DNA of 33,655 bases from Clostridia bacterium (GCA_017462605.1 JAFTQV010000054.1:1-33655), one strand, 5' to 3'; shown: positions 8,701 through 18,800, counted from the first letter of the stretch. Notes: a model not told the origin generated them from the sequence alone. Made by a program: numbers and translations.

Positions 8701-11637
8701 AACGACCTCGTTATCGCTCCTTGATACGCTAAGCTCTATTCTTCCGCTCGCTCTTTCAACCGCTGCCGAAAGAGAGGTCAGCGAGCCGAGCTGAGGTCTT
8801 ATCCTGATGCTTTCAAACGCAGGCGATATAGGTGCGATACCTGCATTATACATATAAAGCATAGAGATCGGAGCGCCAGTCCATGCGTGGTTCTTAGTCT
8901 CGTCTCCGCCGTAGAGTGTCTGATTGAGCCAGATCTCGGGAAGGGTTGGATATCCGTCCTCAAGGAGGGGGCTGAAGCGTTCAAGAGTCCTTGCGAGAGC
9001 TTCATCGTCCGCTCCCATCATATACATTGCCTCAAGCACGTATTTTTCCATATAAGGGCCTGAATTGTATGTATTCTTAAGAACATTCAGTACACCCTCA
9101 TAGCGAGTGGGATCGGCAAGACCCGTGTATATAGCCATAGCATTTGCTCTATCGTCTGCCAGGGTATTATCCGTCTCATTATAGTAAGCGTTTCTCTCTT
9201 CATTCCAGTAAAGAGTATCAAAGCTATTCTCAATCTTGGTCATTCTGCCTTCGAGAAGCTCGATATCCTCGGCACTTGCGCCCGAGCCTTCAAGCTTTGC
9301 AATATTGAGGACCGCCTTAAGCGCCTCGTAGTACCAGCAGTTTTCTATAATGACCGTATCGGGGTGGCTTCCCCAGTCGTACCAATTCCAGTTTCCGTCT
9401 CTGTGAGTAATAACTCCGCTATCCGAAACGTCCCAGAGCTTAAGGTAATTCAAAAGGACGGGATACGATTCTGTAACAAGCTCCTTATCTCCGTAGTACA
9501 TATAATACTGCCAGAAGGAGTGAACTCCCGCAAGAGACTGCATAGGCAATTCAAGATCAGGTCTTCCGAGCGCGATCTTCGAGGGGATCGCTCCGTTCTT
9601 CTGCACGAAGCCTATCGCCTGAGTCAAGGTCTTTTTATAAAGGAGAGCCGCGTTATCATCAAGCGCATATGCCGCCTGCTGCATATTTATGACCGCATCT
9701 CCGAGCCACTGGGTTCTCTCTCGGTCGGGGCAGTCCATATAGCTGTCTCTCATACAAACGATGAGAGTATCATAGGCTTCCTTATATAATTTATTAAGAG
9801 TTTCGCTATCTGTTGTGACAGAGCCTGTCGCTTCGGTATCGTATCCCGATCTTCTGAAGCCAAGCTCAAGCACCTCAACGCCTTTCGGTACTGTGAAGGT
9901 TATCTTATAGCCGTTCATCCAGCCGAGAGCTTCCCAGCTCTGCTCACCTGCTTTTGTTATGTACTGATGCGCAATTGACGAAGACGTTCCTTTGTTCCAT
10001 GAATCACTGACCATGCTGATAAGCTCGCCGCCTGTAGCGCTTTTAACCTTGATATAAGGCGTACCCTGAATATTAGTTTCGTTAGTTATAACGTAAGTAT
10101 CGTAGAATTTTCCGTCGTTAATAGCGGCGCGGCAGTTACGGATAGCAATATAAGACTTGCCGTTTGCATCGACCGAAACCGTATTGTAAGCTGTTGTGAC
10201 AGAGGCGTTTTCCTGAGCAAGCAAGGAAATTCTCGATGCGCTGTCACCGGACTCTAAATTCTCAATTCCGGCATTGTAAAGCTCTGTGCCGCTTGTATCG
10301 GTGACCTTCAAGGAATAGAGATTTATAAGCTCGTTTCTGTCCTGCCTGAAGCCTATTGTGCTTCCTTCTCTCGCGAGCTCCGTACATTCTATTGTACCAA
10401 CGAGATATCCGTTAAAATACGTATTAATTGCGTCTGCAGTAACCTCGATCTTAACGGTATGCTTCGTATTGTATCTGTAATCATAAGAGCCCGAAAGATA
10501 TACGCTCTTACCTACCTCGGTTGAGGTAAGGTCGTTAGTGGTGGTTGACCAAGCACCGGAAAGTCTCTTATGCGGCTTGAAGCGCAAGCCATCAAATTTT
10601 TTGGATGGTTGGGCAAAGCCTATCTGAGGCATATAGAAGTTTTCTGCGTCTGCAACGCATACGCAAAGACCGATCGCAGCATCCGCAGAACCGCCGCCTC
10701 CCGAATAAGAGGTAGAGGGCTCTGCTACTATAATTTCCGCCTCGACCGTGTACGTATCGGGGAGAGAAAGGGGCGCAAAGACGTAGCCTTCCTCGCTGAC
10801 CGTCCAGTCATCCGCCGTGTATTTCTTAAGCTCGTCAACCTTTATAGCGGGGATAGAGCGAAGCACGAGCTTCGTTCTCGGATCGGTGTCCTGATAATAT
10901 ACTCCGCTCACATTTCCGGAGTCGTCATATATTCTGTTGGTTCTGATCTTTTCGTCCTGAATGACCGCGTTTGCCCACGCGCTGTCGTCAAACGCCTTAT
11001 CGGTCCACTTATTTCCTGCGGAATCGATCATTTCCTTTGCGGCGTTATACTTTATATTCGCCTCGCCGTTGCGCTCGTTATTAAGGCTGATCGGCTCTTC
11101 GTATGCAGGGTCAAGAGTTGCCTTCCAGCTCGCATCGCTGACAAGAGAATAGCCTTCGCCAACAGCATCAAAGAGAAACGAGGGGACTCTTGTATTTATA
11201 GTGCTTGCGCTCGTCTTTCCCGAATAGAAGACCTGCACGGCGATCGTGTTCTCTCCCTCGGTGAGATAATCCTTAAGATCGATCTTATCGTAATACCAGG
11301 TGTATCTTGAATCGCCGAGCTTAAGCTGACCCTCGAATACGGCAAGATCGCCGTTTATCCAAAGCCAATACTTAGTATCAGCGCTGATCCTTGCGATAAA
11401 CTCGCTCGGCACGCTATCGAGCGTGAACGTCTTCCTCAAGGATATCCACTGCCCTTCCGAAGGCTCGGTATCCGCCCATATCCAATTTGCATTAAGCTGA
11501 TATCCGTCGTCAAAGGTTGAGACCGGGGTCTCGCTTGCCGATGCGCCCATCACTGCGGCGCAGGATATTCCGAACGCTATCGAAAAAGCCATGATAAGTA
11601 ATACCGATCTTTTGAAGATCCCTTTTCCTTTCTTCAT
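5722..11637 (-). CDS. Secreted GH78 alpha-L-rhamnosidase-like multidomain protein
   Basis: This 1971-residue protein starts with a signal peptide (1-34, cleavage after ASA). Residues about 48-140 match the N-terminal beta-sandwich of alpha-L-rhamnosidases (WIWAD...RKTF, WLWINGDLAVFEG). Residues about 605-930 are the six-hairpin catalytic region, with the family signature DCPDRERTQWLGD at 635-647 carrying the acidic residues, a candidate second acid at Glu901, and NHAWTGAPISMLYMY at 916-930. Then come a C-terminal sandwich (to about 1050), an InlB/bacterial-repeat-like stretch (1060-1140), an F5/8 type C (CBM32-like) domain (1240-1395), one beta-helix-like module (1403-1690) and two tandem C-terminal domains (1690-1971). 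The role inferred is extracellular release of rhamnose from pectin-type or other glycans. There is no LPXTG signal. The gene is divergent from an AraC regulator and followed by the esterase. Its ribosome site (AAAGG) is weak and about 13 nt from the ATG. Confidence 0.88.
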   Translation of the reverse strand: MKKGKGIFKRSVLLIMAFSIAFGISCAAVMGASASETPVSTFDDGYQLNANWIWADTEPSEGQWISLRKTFTLDSVPSEFIARISADTKYWLWINGDLAVFEGQLKLGDSRYTWYYDKIDLKDYLTEGENTIAVQVFYSGKTSASTINTRVPSFLFDAVGEGYSLVSDASWKATLDPAYEEPISLNNERNGEANIKYNAAKEMIDSAGNKWTDKAFDDSAWANAVIQDEKIRTNRIYDDSGNVSGVYYQDTDPRTKLVLRSIPAIKVDELKKYTADDWTVSEEGYVFAPLSLPDTYTVEAEIIVAEPSTSYSGGGGSADAAIGLCVCVADAENFYMPQIGFAQPSKKFDGLRFKPHKRLSGAWSTTTNDLTSTEVGKSVYLSGSYDYRYNTKHTVKIEVTADAINTYFNGYLVGTIECTELAREGSTIGFRQDRNELINLYSLKVTDTSGTELYNAGIENLESGDSASRISLLAQENASVTTAYNTVSVDANGKSYIAIRNCRAAINDGKFYDTYVITNETNIQGTPYIKVKSATGGELISMVSDSWNKGTSSSIAHQYITKAGEQSWEALGWMNGYKITFTVPKGVEVLELGFRRSGYDTEATGSVTTDSETLNKLYKEAYDTLIVCMRDSYMDCPDRERTQWLGDAVINMQQAAYALDDNAALLYKKTLTQAIGFVQKNGAIPSKIALGRPDLELPMQSLAGVHSFWQYYMYYGDKELVTESYPVLLNYLKLWDVSDSGVITHRDGNWNWYDWGSHPDTVIIENCWYYEALKAVLNIAKLEGSGASAEDIELLEGRMTKIENSFDTLYWNEERNAYYNETDNTLADDRANAMAIYTGLADPTRYEGVLNVLKNTYNSGPYMEKYVLEAMYMMGADDEALARTLERFSPLLEDGYPTLPEIWLNQTLYGGDETKNHAWTGAPISMLYMYNAGIAPISPAFESIRIRPQLGSLTSLSAAVERASGRIELSVSRSDNEVVLAVTVPRGVSEALIYVPRLENDTKILLGSSVIYAGGAQIGANMPTNIYYEAEDTDFIAFSVPSGTYTFKAIENTASEGESNNVTFNATEGGSLTVNGSSAGSAWSAPVLSGESISVTAAPSEGYRLVAITGSIPESITTSSAVTRTYTPAADMNITFIFEKEPVKNNLLSITADDTEMAGYAVSVFVDGTLVSLPFTGSYAQGREIKISAIPTSADNYSVSIGGADEAEITVIMNDRVDVSISVKEKDTVNKKTVSSVTSNKSSANNDTWYIDNLKDGKRISSGASLGYSTGYVTNPDISASPCVITFDLGVAETINQISLFPRTDSWAQDSSLSSNFPTDFTVSVSSDGSVYKTVLTVTDADNPRFKQQCYSFEETSARYVKLTVTKLGIPAYNDGQSNDHYRLQLAEAEIAYVGEITEPEPIKTEYGDIPFAYKDHPVAVFDMNNGFLGAYETYAAAVDSVGIIAKSTNTGKGVDSIILIRKNITHNTNLGDGNSHSFYNDVIIDLGGNTVTLDGKNFLSLYVYSNTSSVTYGTVTVKNGTFINKTATTAPICFSGGKNVAAPVNYKVNVENVKFTAPGAEKLYAVARTWAPACTSYLKLDLELTDCIFDYSGAHKDSVMLGMCYNSDAGTRFNVKINGGSIVCDSYSRILEESDGNDSLVFSTDEEGKYTTLRAPLGASLSNMTVNGGDLTFVKSGVDGESVLYKLVPSSLIESFDPKTSISLESDLVLNVYVPARSTLKSIMLEGDPVNIDAITPNDEGYYVIKRHLKSFEAAKTLLLTVTLKDGGDELMGSFGLSVPDYAETVINGEYSEKEKTLAKDMLAYVRSAYTYFNEAENKDEAYSRIDEIIGSYEREFSASVSTADIGEGLRAATFILDSTPTVRLYLTGSAEDYTFNRAVAESGETLYKGEVCEYVDISVYAYQMIENITYKTSDGKSGSYNIITYYDYAVSDEYVGEDKQNLVDLIEKFYNYCRSASEYRQYVISEKAE
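5725..6570 (-). other. Tandem C-terminal domain pair of the GH78 protein
   Basis: Residues about 1690-1971 contain two similar halves. Each has strands of the type LVLNVYVP or TVRLYL, then YYVIKRHLKSFEAAKT or YVDISVYAYQMIENIT, a short hydrophilic hairpin, a YAE/YYDYA helix, and a closing helix ending in LAYVRSAYTYF or LIEKFYNYCRSA. The same pair closes the 2088-residue protein, and a single related copy lies at the N-terminus of the GH43 protein. The function is unknown; a cell-surface or matrix-binding role is inferred. Confidence 0.6.
6568..7431 (-). repeat. Single beta-helix-like module of the GH78 protein
   Basis: Residues 1403-1690 begin with TEYGDIPFAY and keep the shared order of motifs: FLGAYETYAAA, ILIRKNIT, FYNDVIIDLGGNTVTLDG, TVTVKNGTF, VNVENVKF, LTDCIFDYSG and VKINGGSI. 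This is one copy of the unit found five times in the esterase and four times in the phosphoesterase protein. Confidence 0.75.
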
Positions 11638-11682
11638 TGTTTGTAAGCCGCCTTTCGTTAATTTTTACAATAGACCTTGACA

Positions 11683-11711
11683 ATTTTATTTTATCATAAA
11701 TATATTGACAA
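11683..11711 (-). promoter_or_regulatory. Candidate SigA promoter for the GH78 gene
   Basis: On the minus strand TTGTCA (11711-11706) and TAAAAT (11688-11683) are separated by 17 nt. The weak -35, with activator repeats immediately upstream, fits an AraC-activated promoter. The -35 overlaps the -35 of the divergent promoter. Confidence 0.55.
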
Positions 11712-11734
11712 CTTACGCCAGTATATGGTATAAT
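11705..11734 (+). promoter_or_regulatory. SigA promoter of the first AraC gene
   Basis: TTGACA (11705-11710) and TATAAT (11729-11734) are both consensus, with an 18-nt spacer. One TTACGCCAG repeat lies in the spacer and the other just after the -10, so binding there should block this promoter (inference). Confidence 0.75.
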
Positions 11735-11743
11735 TTACGCCAG
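11713..11743 (+). promoter_or_regulatory. Direct-repeat operator, probable AraC binding site
   Basis: TTACGCCAG occurs exactly at 11713-11721 and 11735-11743, 22 bp apart, which is two helical turns. Paired direct repeats with about 21-bp spacing are typical of AraC-family half-sites. The pair abuts the -35 of the GH78 promoter and overlaps the regulator's own promoter, which predicts activation in one direction and autorepression in the other. Confidence 0.65.
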
Positions 11744-11768
11744 ATAGTAACTTTAATGGAGAAATGAT

Positions 11769-12629
11769 ATGGCAAGACCGATAATCCCCTATGACGATAT
11801 CAAATTCTTCCGAAATACGGAGACCGGAAGCTCTCTTTTGATTTATAAAGAGCATAGTATAGCGCTCAGGAATGCCAATGCCTTCAAGATCGCCATGCAC
11901 ATTCATCCGACGGTCGAGCTGCTCGTTGTGACCCGAGGCGAGATCACGCTTCGTATTGCAGGCAAGGAAGAGGAAAAGATCACGGATGGCAAGGCGGGAT
12001 TGATTTTTCCTTTTCAGCCGCACGAGTACTCCAGAACCGAGGGAACCGAGTATTTCCGCTTCAGCTTCTCAACATTTCTTGCGAAAAGCTTTTTCAAATC
12101 GGTAGAAAACAAGGTTGGAGAAAGATCGGTATTTACGCCCGACCCCGATTACACTCTGCCCTTTCTCGAAAAGCTGAGAAAAAAGGAAAAGCCGCACGTA
12201 TATAAAACAAAGTGCTTTATTTATTCTATGATCGCTGATTTTCTTACAGAGATACCTCTCTTGCAAAGAAATGAGGACGATAAAATAATCAGCCGCGCGA
12301 TATCGTATATGGACGAGAACAAGCGCGAGAAGCTCTCGCTCGGAGACGTTGCATCCGCTATCGGCTACAGCGAGAAGTATCTTTCAAGATGCATCAACAG
12401 AATATCGGGCCTCAGCTTCACCTCGCTGCTTTACACCCTCAGGCTTGACGAGGCGAGAACTATGCTTCTTGAGACCGATAAGACGATGCTCGAGATCGCA
12501 ATTGAATGCGGCTTCGGAAGCGAGCGCACGTTCTACCGCCAATTCAAGGAGCTGACGGGAGCAAGCCCGAACGATTACCGAAAGGCGGATAATCTGCCCG
12601 CAAAGGTACACCACGATATTCTGGTGTGA
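11769..12629 (+). CDS. AraC-family transcriptional regulator
   Basis: This 286-residue cytoplasmic regulator has the usual AraC length and layout. Residues about 35-100 form a cupin-like sensing domain (HIHPTVELLVVTRGE, then a PFQPHEYS strand). Residues about 180-275 form the double helix-turn-helix: first helix pair around LSLGDVASAIGYSEKYLSR, second around TMLEIAIECGFGSERTFYRQFKE, ending TGASPNDYRK. A GGAG site lies 7 nt before the ATG. It is divergent from the GH78 gene, and the shared region holds a direct repeat suited to this family, so the GH78-esterase pair is the most likely target. The effector is probably a sugar released by these enzymes (inference). A terminator follows the gene. 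Confidence 0.92.
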   Translation: MARPIIPYDDIKFFRNTETGSSLLIYKEHSIALRNANAFKIAMHIHPTVELLVVTRGEITLRIAGKEEEKITDGKAGLIFPFQPHEYSRTEGTEYFRFSFSTFLAKSFFKSVENKVGERSVFTPDPDYTLPFLEKLRKKEKPHVYKTKCFIYSMIADFLTEIPLLQRNEDDKIISRAISYMDENKREKLSLGDVASAIGYSEKYLSRCINRISGLSFTSLLYTLRLDEARTMLLETDKTMLEIAIECGFGSERTFYRQFKELTGASPNDYRKADNLPAKVHHDILV

Positions 12630-12645
12630 TCGGTATCTCACTTAA

Positions 12646-12701
12646 GAGAGGCTGAGTCAAAAGCTTATATTAAGCGAATGGCTCAGCCTCTTAATTTTTT
12701 T
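12646..12701 (+). terminator. Rho-independent terminator after the first AraC gene
   Basis: GAGGCTGAG (12648-12656) pairs with CTCAGCCTC (12682-12690), a 9-bp stem with a 25-nt loop, followed by TTAATTTTTT. It faces the minus-strand peptide gene ending at 12733, but the U-tract favours the plus strand. Confidence 0.8.
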
Positions 12702-12732
12702 AATTAAGTTTTATTATTGCTTGATCAAAACC

Positions 12733-12876
12733 TCAGGAAAGAACTTCCCAAGAGCCTGATCCAGACTCTACCGTTGAGGTGGTAATTCCCACAGTGGGAT
12801 CTGAGGTTGTGATTATATCCGCACCCTCCATTACTTCAACAGACATTTCGGGAGAAACGTAATTCTTAATTTCCAT
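12733..12876 (-). CDS. Small DIITTS-motif peptide (47 residues), unknown function
   Basis: ATG at 12876 has an excellent GGAGG site (12885-12889) 8 nt away that sits just past the stop of the 2088-residue gene. The 14-nt gap points to co-transcription and perhaps translational coupling. The peptide starts MEIKNYVSPEMS, has GADIITTSDPTVG in the middle (DIITTS at 20-25), a Thr/Ser/Gly-rich tail and ends SGSWEVLS. It has no Cys, signal peptide or membrane segment. It aligns without gaps to the peptide at 30022-30204 over the first 25 residues, sharing M1, K4, Y6, P9, E10 and DIITTS. The function is not known. It could be a leader-like or exported peptide, or a small partner of the neighbouring giant secreted protein; no modifying enzyme lies nearby. 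Confidence 0.75.
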   Translation of the reverse strand: MEIKNYVSPEMSVEVMEGADIITTSDPTVGITTSTVESGSGSWEVLS

Positions 12877-12890
12877 AATTATTTCCTCCT

Positions 12891-15800
12891 TTATGCATTT
12901 GCATCAGGGTTCATAACAGAATTTCTGTATGCCTTTGCGCTTGCGCAATAGTTGTAGAACTTCTCAACGATATCAATGAGAGTAGCTTTCGCATTGTTGT
13001 TTTTCTGAAGGTCATAGTAAGCCTCGAGGTTGATCTCGCCTGAGTTTACTTCGCCTTCAACAGGGGTCTTTCTCGATACCGTGATAGTATCTGTCATAAG
13101 ATGAGCATAACCCGTAACTATTACGTAGTCGCCGGTTGCATCTTTTCCCTTGGTATATGCAAGCTCTCTTCCGCCTATCGAGTAGGTGAGAGAATCTGCC
13201 TCAACTCCATTCTCGAGATAAAGTACAAGAGCCGGAGTATCGCTAAGAATAAAGGTTATTGAAGCAACGTCTGCAAACTTGCCGCTTATGGTATTGACAG
13301 GATTGACCGTCTCGGGGAATGCGGATGCAGGATGAGCCAAAAGAAGCTCATCGATCTTAGCCATTGCAGCCTCATCGGTCTTCTCAAAGTAGGTGTATGC
13401 GCTCTTGATGTATGCAAGTACGTCGGAAACGAGGGTGATCTCATTTTCATTCGTTGTGCTTGCGTATACGCTCTCTGCGTATGCAAGAGTTGAGAAGGTG
13501 AATGTTCCCTTAAGCTTAGTGCCGTCAACGTCAATCGTTACTTCAAGAGTAAGAGTCTTTGCAGCCTCGAAGGAGTTCAGCGGCTCAGAGATAACGTAGT
13601 ATCCGTCCTCTTCTTTGATCTCGCGGTTTTCTCCGTTGAGAGCGAGAGCTACAACGTTCTTCGTTGTGGGAAGGTAGATATTGAAGATAAGGTTAGAGTC
13701 AAGGGTGATATTTGCCTTAGGTGTGAAGTTCTGTGTTGCAGAGGTGGGTACAAGCGTGTAGGTAACGGTTCCCTCGCCCACAGCGCTCTTGATAAAGGTA
13801 AGCTCGCCGCCGTTGACCGTGTAATCGGGGAGAGTCACGCCTTGCTTAAGAGTGATGCTCATATACTTACCTGAAGTACTCTTTCCATAGGAAACCGTAT
13901 CATCAAACGGACTTACGTAATAAGTAAGAGCAAACTTATTTGCCGAGGTGCCTGCATAGTCTATCGCAAAAATATCCTTTGAGCCTGCTATGATCTCGCC
14001 GCCGTTTACTTTTGCTTCTATAGCGCCCTTGTTACCCGATGCGATCATATAGCACGGATTCGGCGCTTCGGTATAATCGAATTTACAATTGTTGAAAACG
14101 ACTTTTACCGTATTCGCACTCGTTCCCTTTGTGCTGACCGCGGCATATCGCGTAAGCTTTGAAGCGATAGTTACGTTATCAAAATCAATCGAATAAACAC
14201 CTTGCGTGCCGTCAAGTCTCACGACCGAGGTTCCCGTATCGCTGACATTAAGATAAAATTTACCGTCGATCACGGTGATCTTTCCGAAATTATCGGATTT
14301 TGTGGCGCCTGCAAGCTGAAGGAAGCTCAGCGTTTTCGTTTCTATATAGACCGTATGTTCATCAAGATCGATCAGGACGTCATTATAGAAGTCTCTGATG
14401 CTTCCTGTAGCTGTGGTATGATAATAATCGTCTCTCAGGAGTATAACGGCATCTTTGCCCTTTACTCCGGTACCGATAAGTCCCGCAGCTGAAGCTGCCT
14501 CAGCGAAGGTCGCAAATCCCGCATTGAAGGTATAACCGGTCTCAGAGTCAGCGTCCTTGATGAATAATGCTATACGGCTATGATCCGAGCCGGGGATATT
14601 TCCGTATTTTGTGGATATAGGCTCGGATTCGGTCGGGGTTGCGAGGGTATAAACGTCATATCCCTCTTTTGATGTGTAATAAACGAATTCAAGCGCGCCG
14701 CCGTTGACCGCGTTTATCGGAAGAGACGAGCCTGTCGGGATATAAAGCTCGGTATAAGCGCCGCTCTCATTGCCGAAGGTAAGACTCGACTCTGCGTTTC
14801 CTACCGTAGAGCTTACGGGGCTTAGCGATGCGCCTGAGGTCATGATCTTTCCTCCGTTGATGACTGCTGTGACGATGCAACGCGAGTCGGACATATCAAA
14901 CATCGTAAGAGGCTTACTTACTTTACTGAGATCAAAGACACATTTGTTGAATGTGAAGTTGCAATACTGCGAGGGGTCGCTTGTATTGAAGGTGTTATAG
15001 CATATAACGGTATCGGTTGCCGCGCCGCTTGCAAGCTCAAAGGTGATACCTTCAAAAACAAAGTTAAATCCGAATTCGGTTCCTCCCGTGTAGCTTTCTG
15101 CCGTATCCATTCTTATAAGGGCATTCGGTCCGAGGATGACCGTTCCGTTTTTAAACGTAATATTAGTATCGTGCGCAACTCCGTTCGTGAGCTTTTTCTG
15201 AGCCATAACGAGTGATCTCTTGGAGCTTGTGAAGGTAAAACCGCCGAAATCGACCGTGAGTCCCTTGGTCTGGCTTAAATTATTATACTGCCCCGAGGCG
15301 GTATATTCATAATGGCGGCGCATAAGCACGGTAGAGCCTTCCGCCTTTGAGGCGCTTAATGCGCTTAAGCCGCTATCAAGTCCCCATTCAAGGTATGCGC
15401 CTTTGAAAACGCCGCCAACAAAAACGTAGAAGGGATAAAGCTCTGTGTCTTCATATTTTACCGGGACAGTTCCGTAATCGGTGGTGATACAAGAAGAATA
15501 TATGCTCTTCGCCGCCTCAGTCTCAAGACCGAATACCAGGTCGCTTGCCTTTTCTCTCTTCATCTTTACGGATGAGAACTTCGAGGTGCTTGCCGTCCTC
15601 GGCATAATAAGCTCGAGATAATTTCCGTCGCTGCCCGCGCCGAAGTACATTGTTGAGCCGCAGTAATCGCTGAAATTAGTGAACTCCAGCATATCAAGAT
15701 TCTTTGCAAGTATCCTTCCGCCGTTTATCCTGACGTTGGCTTTTATGTAAGTGGTATTAATAAAGTTGGAGCAAAAAACAGTGAATGTTTTTGTTGGAGC

Positions 15801-18800
15801 TACGCTTTCAAGATCGTATACACAATCGTTGAGAATCAGCTTGACGGGAGCAACAGACGTCGTACCGGCAGCAGCGGAGACATGGAAAAATCTCTGCTGA
15901 GTCGATCCTTCAAGTAAACCAAAATTTACATTATCAAAGGTCCAGCTCATAAGCTTTGCGGATATGTTTTTTCCGTTATTGCTTGCATATAATCTGAGAA
16001 CTGCTGCCGAGTGGATCTTAAATGCGCCGTTTTTGACGGTGTAATAGGATGGGAAAGATAATCCCGCAGCGCTGTCCGGCCAGAGCTTTACCGTAGCATC
16101 AAAAATGTGATTCGTCCTGCTGCTGTCCGCAATAATGGAGTATCCTCTCATATCGATCACAACACTTCCCTTGGCATGGGAAATATTATTGAAAGACTCC
16201 TGCTTTTCGCTTGTACCGTCCGTATACGTCCTCATAGTGTAGTCGGCGCGCATCAGGATATATGCCGTATATGCGCCGTCATTATATTTACCTTTTTCCG
16301 AATCGTAGGTATTATAATCTTCAAGGATATCGTATATCGCCCTTCCGATAGCGCTTGTACCCGATTGCTTGCCCATAAGGTAATCCGAAGCGCCGTAGAA
16401 TTTTCCCGTCTGATCGAAGATCGCGAAGGGATAATCGACTGCGGAAAGGTATTTTACGTCTACGTTATCCGCACCGAGACTGATAACCCCCGTCACGTCA
16501 TCGCCCGCGATCTTAAGGCTTCTTAATTCGTATACAGACTCTTCGCCGTTATCCGAGATCTCAACGAAATATCTTTCTCCGTCCGCTGACGGAAACGCGC
16601 CCGCATAGTGACTGTAATCAAATTCGGTAGTATGAGTTATAAGCTTTGTATACTCAGAGTCATATGCTCCGAAAAGAATACTGTCGCCTGCGTTTTTCGT
16701 ATAAAATTCAACGCCTTCAAGAGCGTCTATATCGGCAAGAAGCTTACCGCCAAGGATCTTAAGGTTGACGTCAACCTTGTCAAGACCTCTGTTGTCTTGA
16801 AGTCCGAAGAGCGTGACCCCGCTCGTGGGAGCATTCGTCTTAAGGTCGATCACGCAGTTATTAAGCGTAATATTGGTTATAGCGCCGAGCTGAGAGCTAT
16901 CCGACGTGGCAGAATTCGTCCATGCCTGGTAAAATACTCCCGTGGACTCGGTATGGTCTGCGGTCAAGCCGAAAGTGACGCCGTCAAACGTAACATTCCA
17001 GACCTTTTCCGCGGTATATGCCTGATTCGTTATCTGATTGTTGACGATAGGCTTTCCGCCGCTGAGAACGGTACCGTTCTTGACCGTCACGTTTGAAGCG
17101 GCGACGTTTTTGATATCGCTGTAATTATTAAGATTGAGGAAGGTGCCGACTCTTGTGAAGGTATGTCCGCCGAGGTCGACTGTGACACTTCCGTTAGCAT
17201 AATTAAATGCGTTATTGACGGTTCCGTCACCCGTATTGACGTGATCGCTAAGAAGAAGCATCTGAACGTCAAGCGAGCTATCGGCGGCAAGCATCTCTGC
17301 TACCTTGCCCGTCGCCGCGTTCCACGTCGGATAACCTGAAACGAACTCTCCGCCCGAGAATATAGCAAAAATATTACCGTCCGCTTTGCATGAATCGGGA
17401 AGAAGGCCGTATTCCGTGTAGGTCGAGGAAGAGGCGGTCACGTCAGTCTTGAAGGTAAACTGATTTCTTTCGTGGAAAAGGATATCCTCTGCCGCAGGAT
17501 CGGAAGCCTTGGCGGCTACGGTCTTAGTGGTTGAAATATACTCTACCTGAACGTCCGTTCCGTCCTCCGAGAAATAGAACATCGCGACCATGCCCGTATC
17601 GTAGGCGGTCGCCTTATCAAGTCCCTGAGGATCGATAAGGAAGGTATTTACGGTATTTCCGTGAACGCTGACGTAGGTGTGATGCTTGATATGCTCGGGG
17701 TCAACGTGACCTGCCGCGGCAATAATAATATTTTCGTGAAGAGATATAAAATCATTCCAGATATCTATACCGTTATTGAAGTAGGCGTTCTTTTCAGAGC
17801 TTGTTGACTGCTCGCGCTTGCCTGCCTCATTCCAAGTTCCGTCATATCCGAAAAGGTTGTGTGTGATAACTATGACACGCCTATCGGAATTCTCGCCGAC
17901 GATCTTATTCGCCCAGGTAAGCACCTCATCGGGCGCGCCGTACTGAAGAGCGATGACCATATATTTATGCTCGCCAACGTCAAATTTTCTATAATAGTTC
18001 TCTACTCTTCCTTCCAGGTAATAGCCGTCTATCTCATCGGTAAAAGCCGCGACCTCGCCGAAATAACCGTTGTACTTTACGTAATTATGCATATCGTCGT
18101 GGTTACCGGGCACTATCGAATAAGGAATACCGGCAAGAGAGAGCTTTTCGTGAAGCTTGACGGCAAGCTCCCACTCGGCAAAACCGTCCGCATCGGTGAC
18201 GTCTCCAAGCCCGAAAACTCGCTGTATATTCTTTGAAACCTTATTGGCTACTATCCAATCGTATATCGGTGAGGAATACTTAGTCGTATTATTTTTTACG
18301 TCTTGGCCAACGAGGAACTGAGTATCGCCAACGAAGGCGAATGAATAGGCATAGTCAGCCACTGCCGTCTTTCTTGCGTAGAAAGCCTTGGTTGCATCGT
18401 GGCCTTTGCCCGTCTGATCCTTGATAGTATCTTCGGAATTACCGCTCATCGATGCATCGTAGTAAGCGAGAAGATTTTCGCTCTTATTAGCAAGATGTGT
18501 CTTAGCAGGACTTGCGGCTTCATCGGCAGTAAGAGCCTTAGCATATACGGCAACGCTTTTCAGCTCGCCCTTGAAATAGTTGCTGCCGTCGCTGCCGATC
18601 GACATTTCCCTCGTTGTGCTTTGAGAATAAATCGGATCGATAACTTGGATCTGCGGCTTGCTTGTAACGGTATCAGAGAGCGCGCCGTCTACGTAAAGCT
18701 TATAGACAGAAGAGCCGCTCTCAATCTCATTGACGACCGTAAGACGGATCTCGCCCTTGCCTCTTACGTCATAATTAAAAGGTACGTGTATCTTATTCAC

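Noticed and set aside
10570..11310. 246-codon plus-strand open frame inside the GH78 gene
   Set aside because: It overlaps the well-supported N-terminal rhamnosidase region and has no start signals or known motifs.
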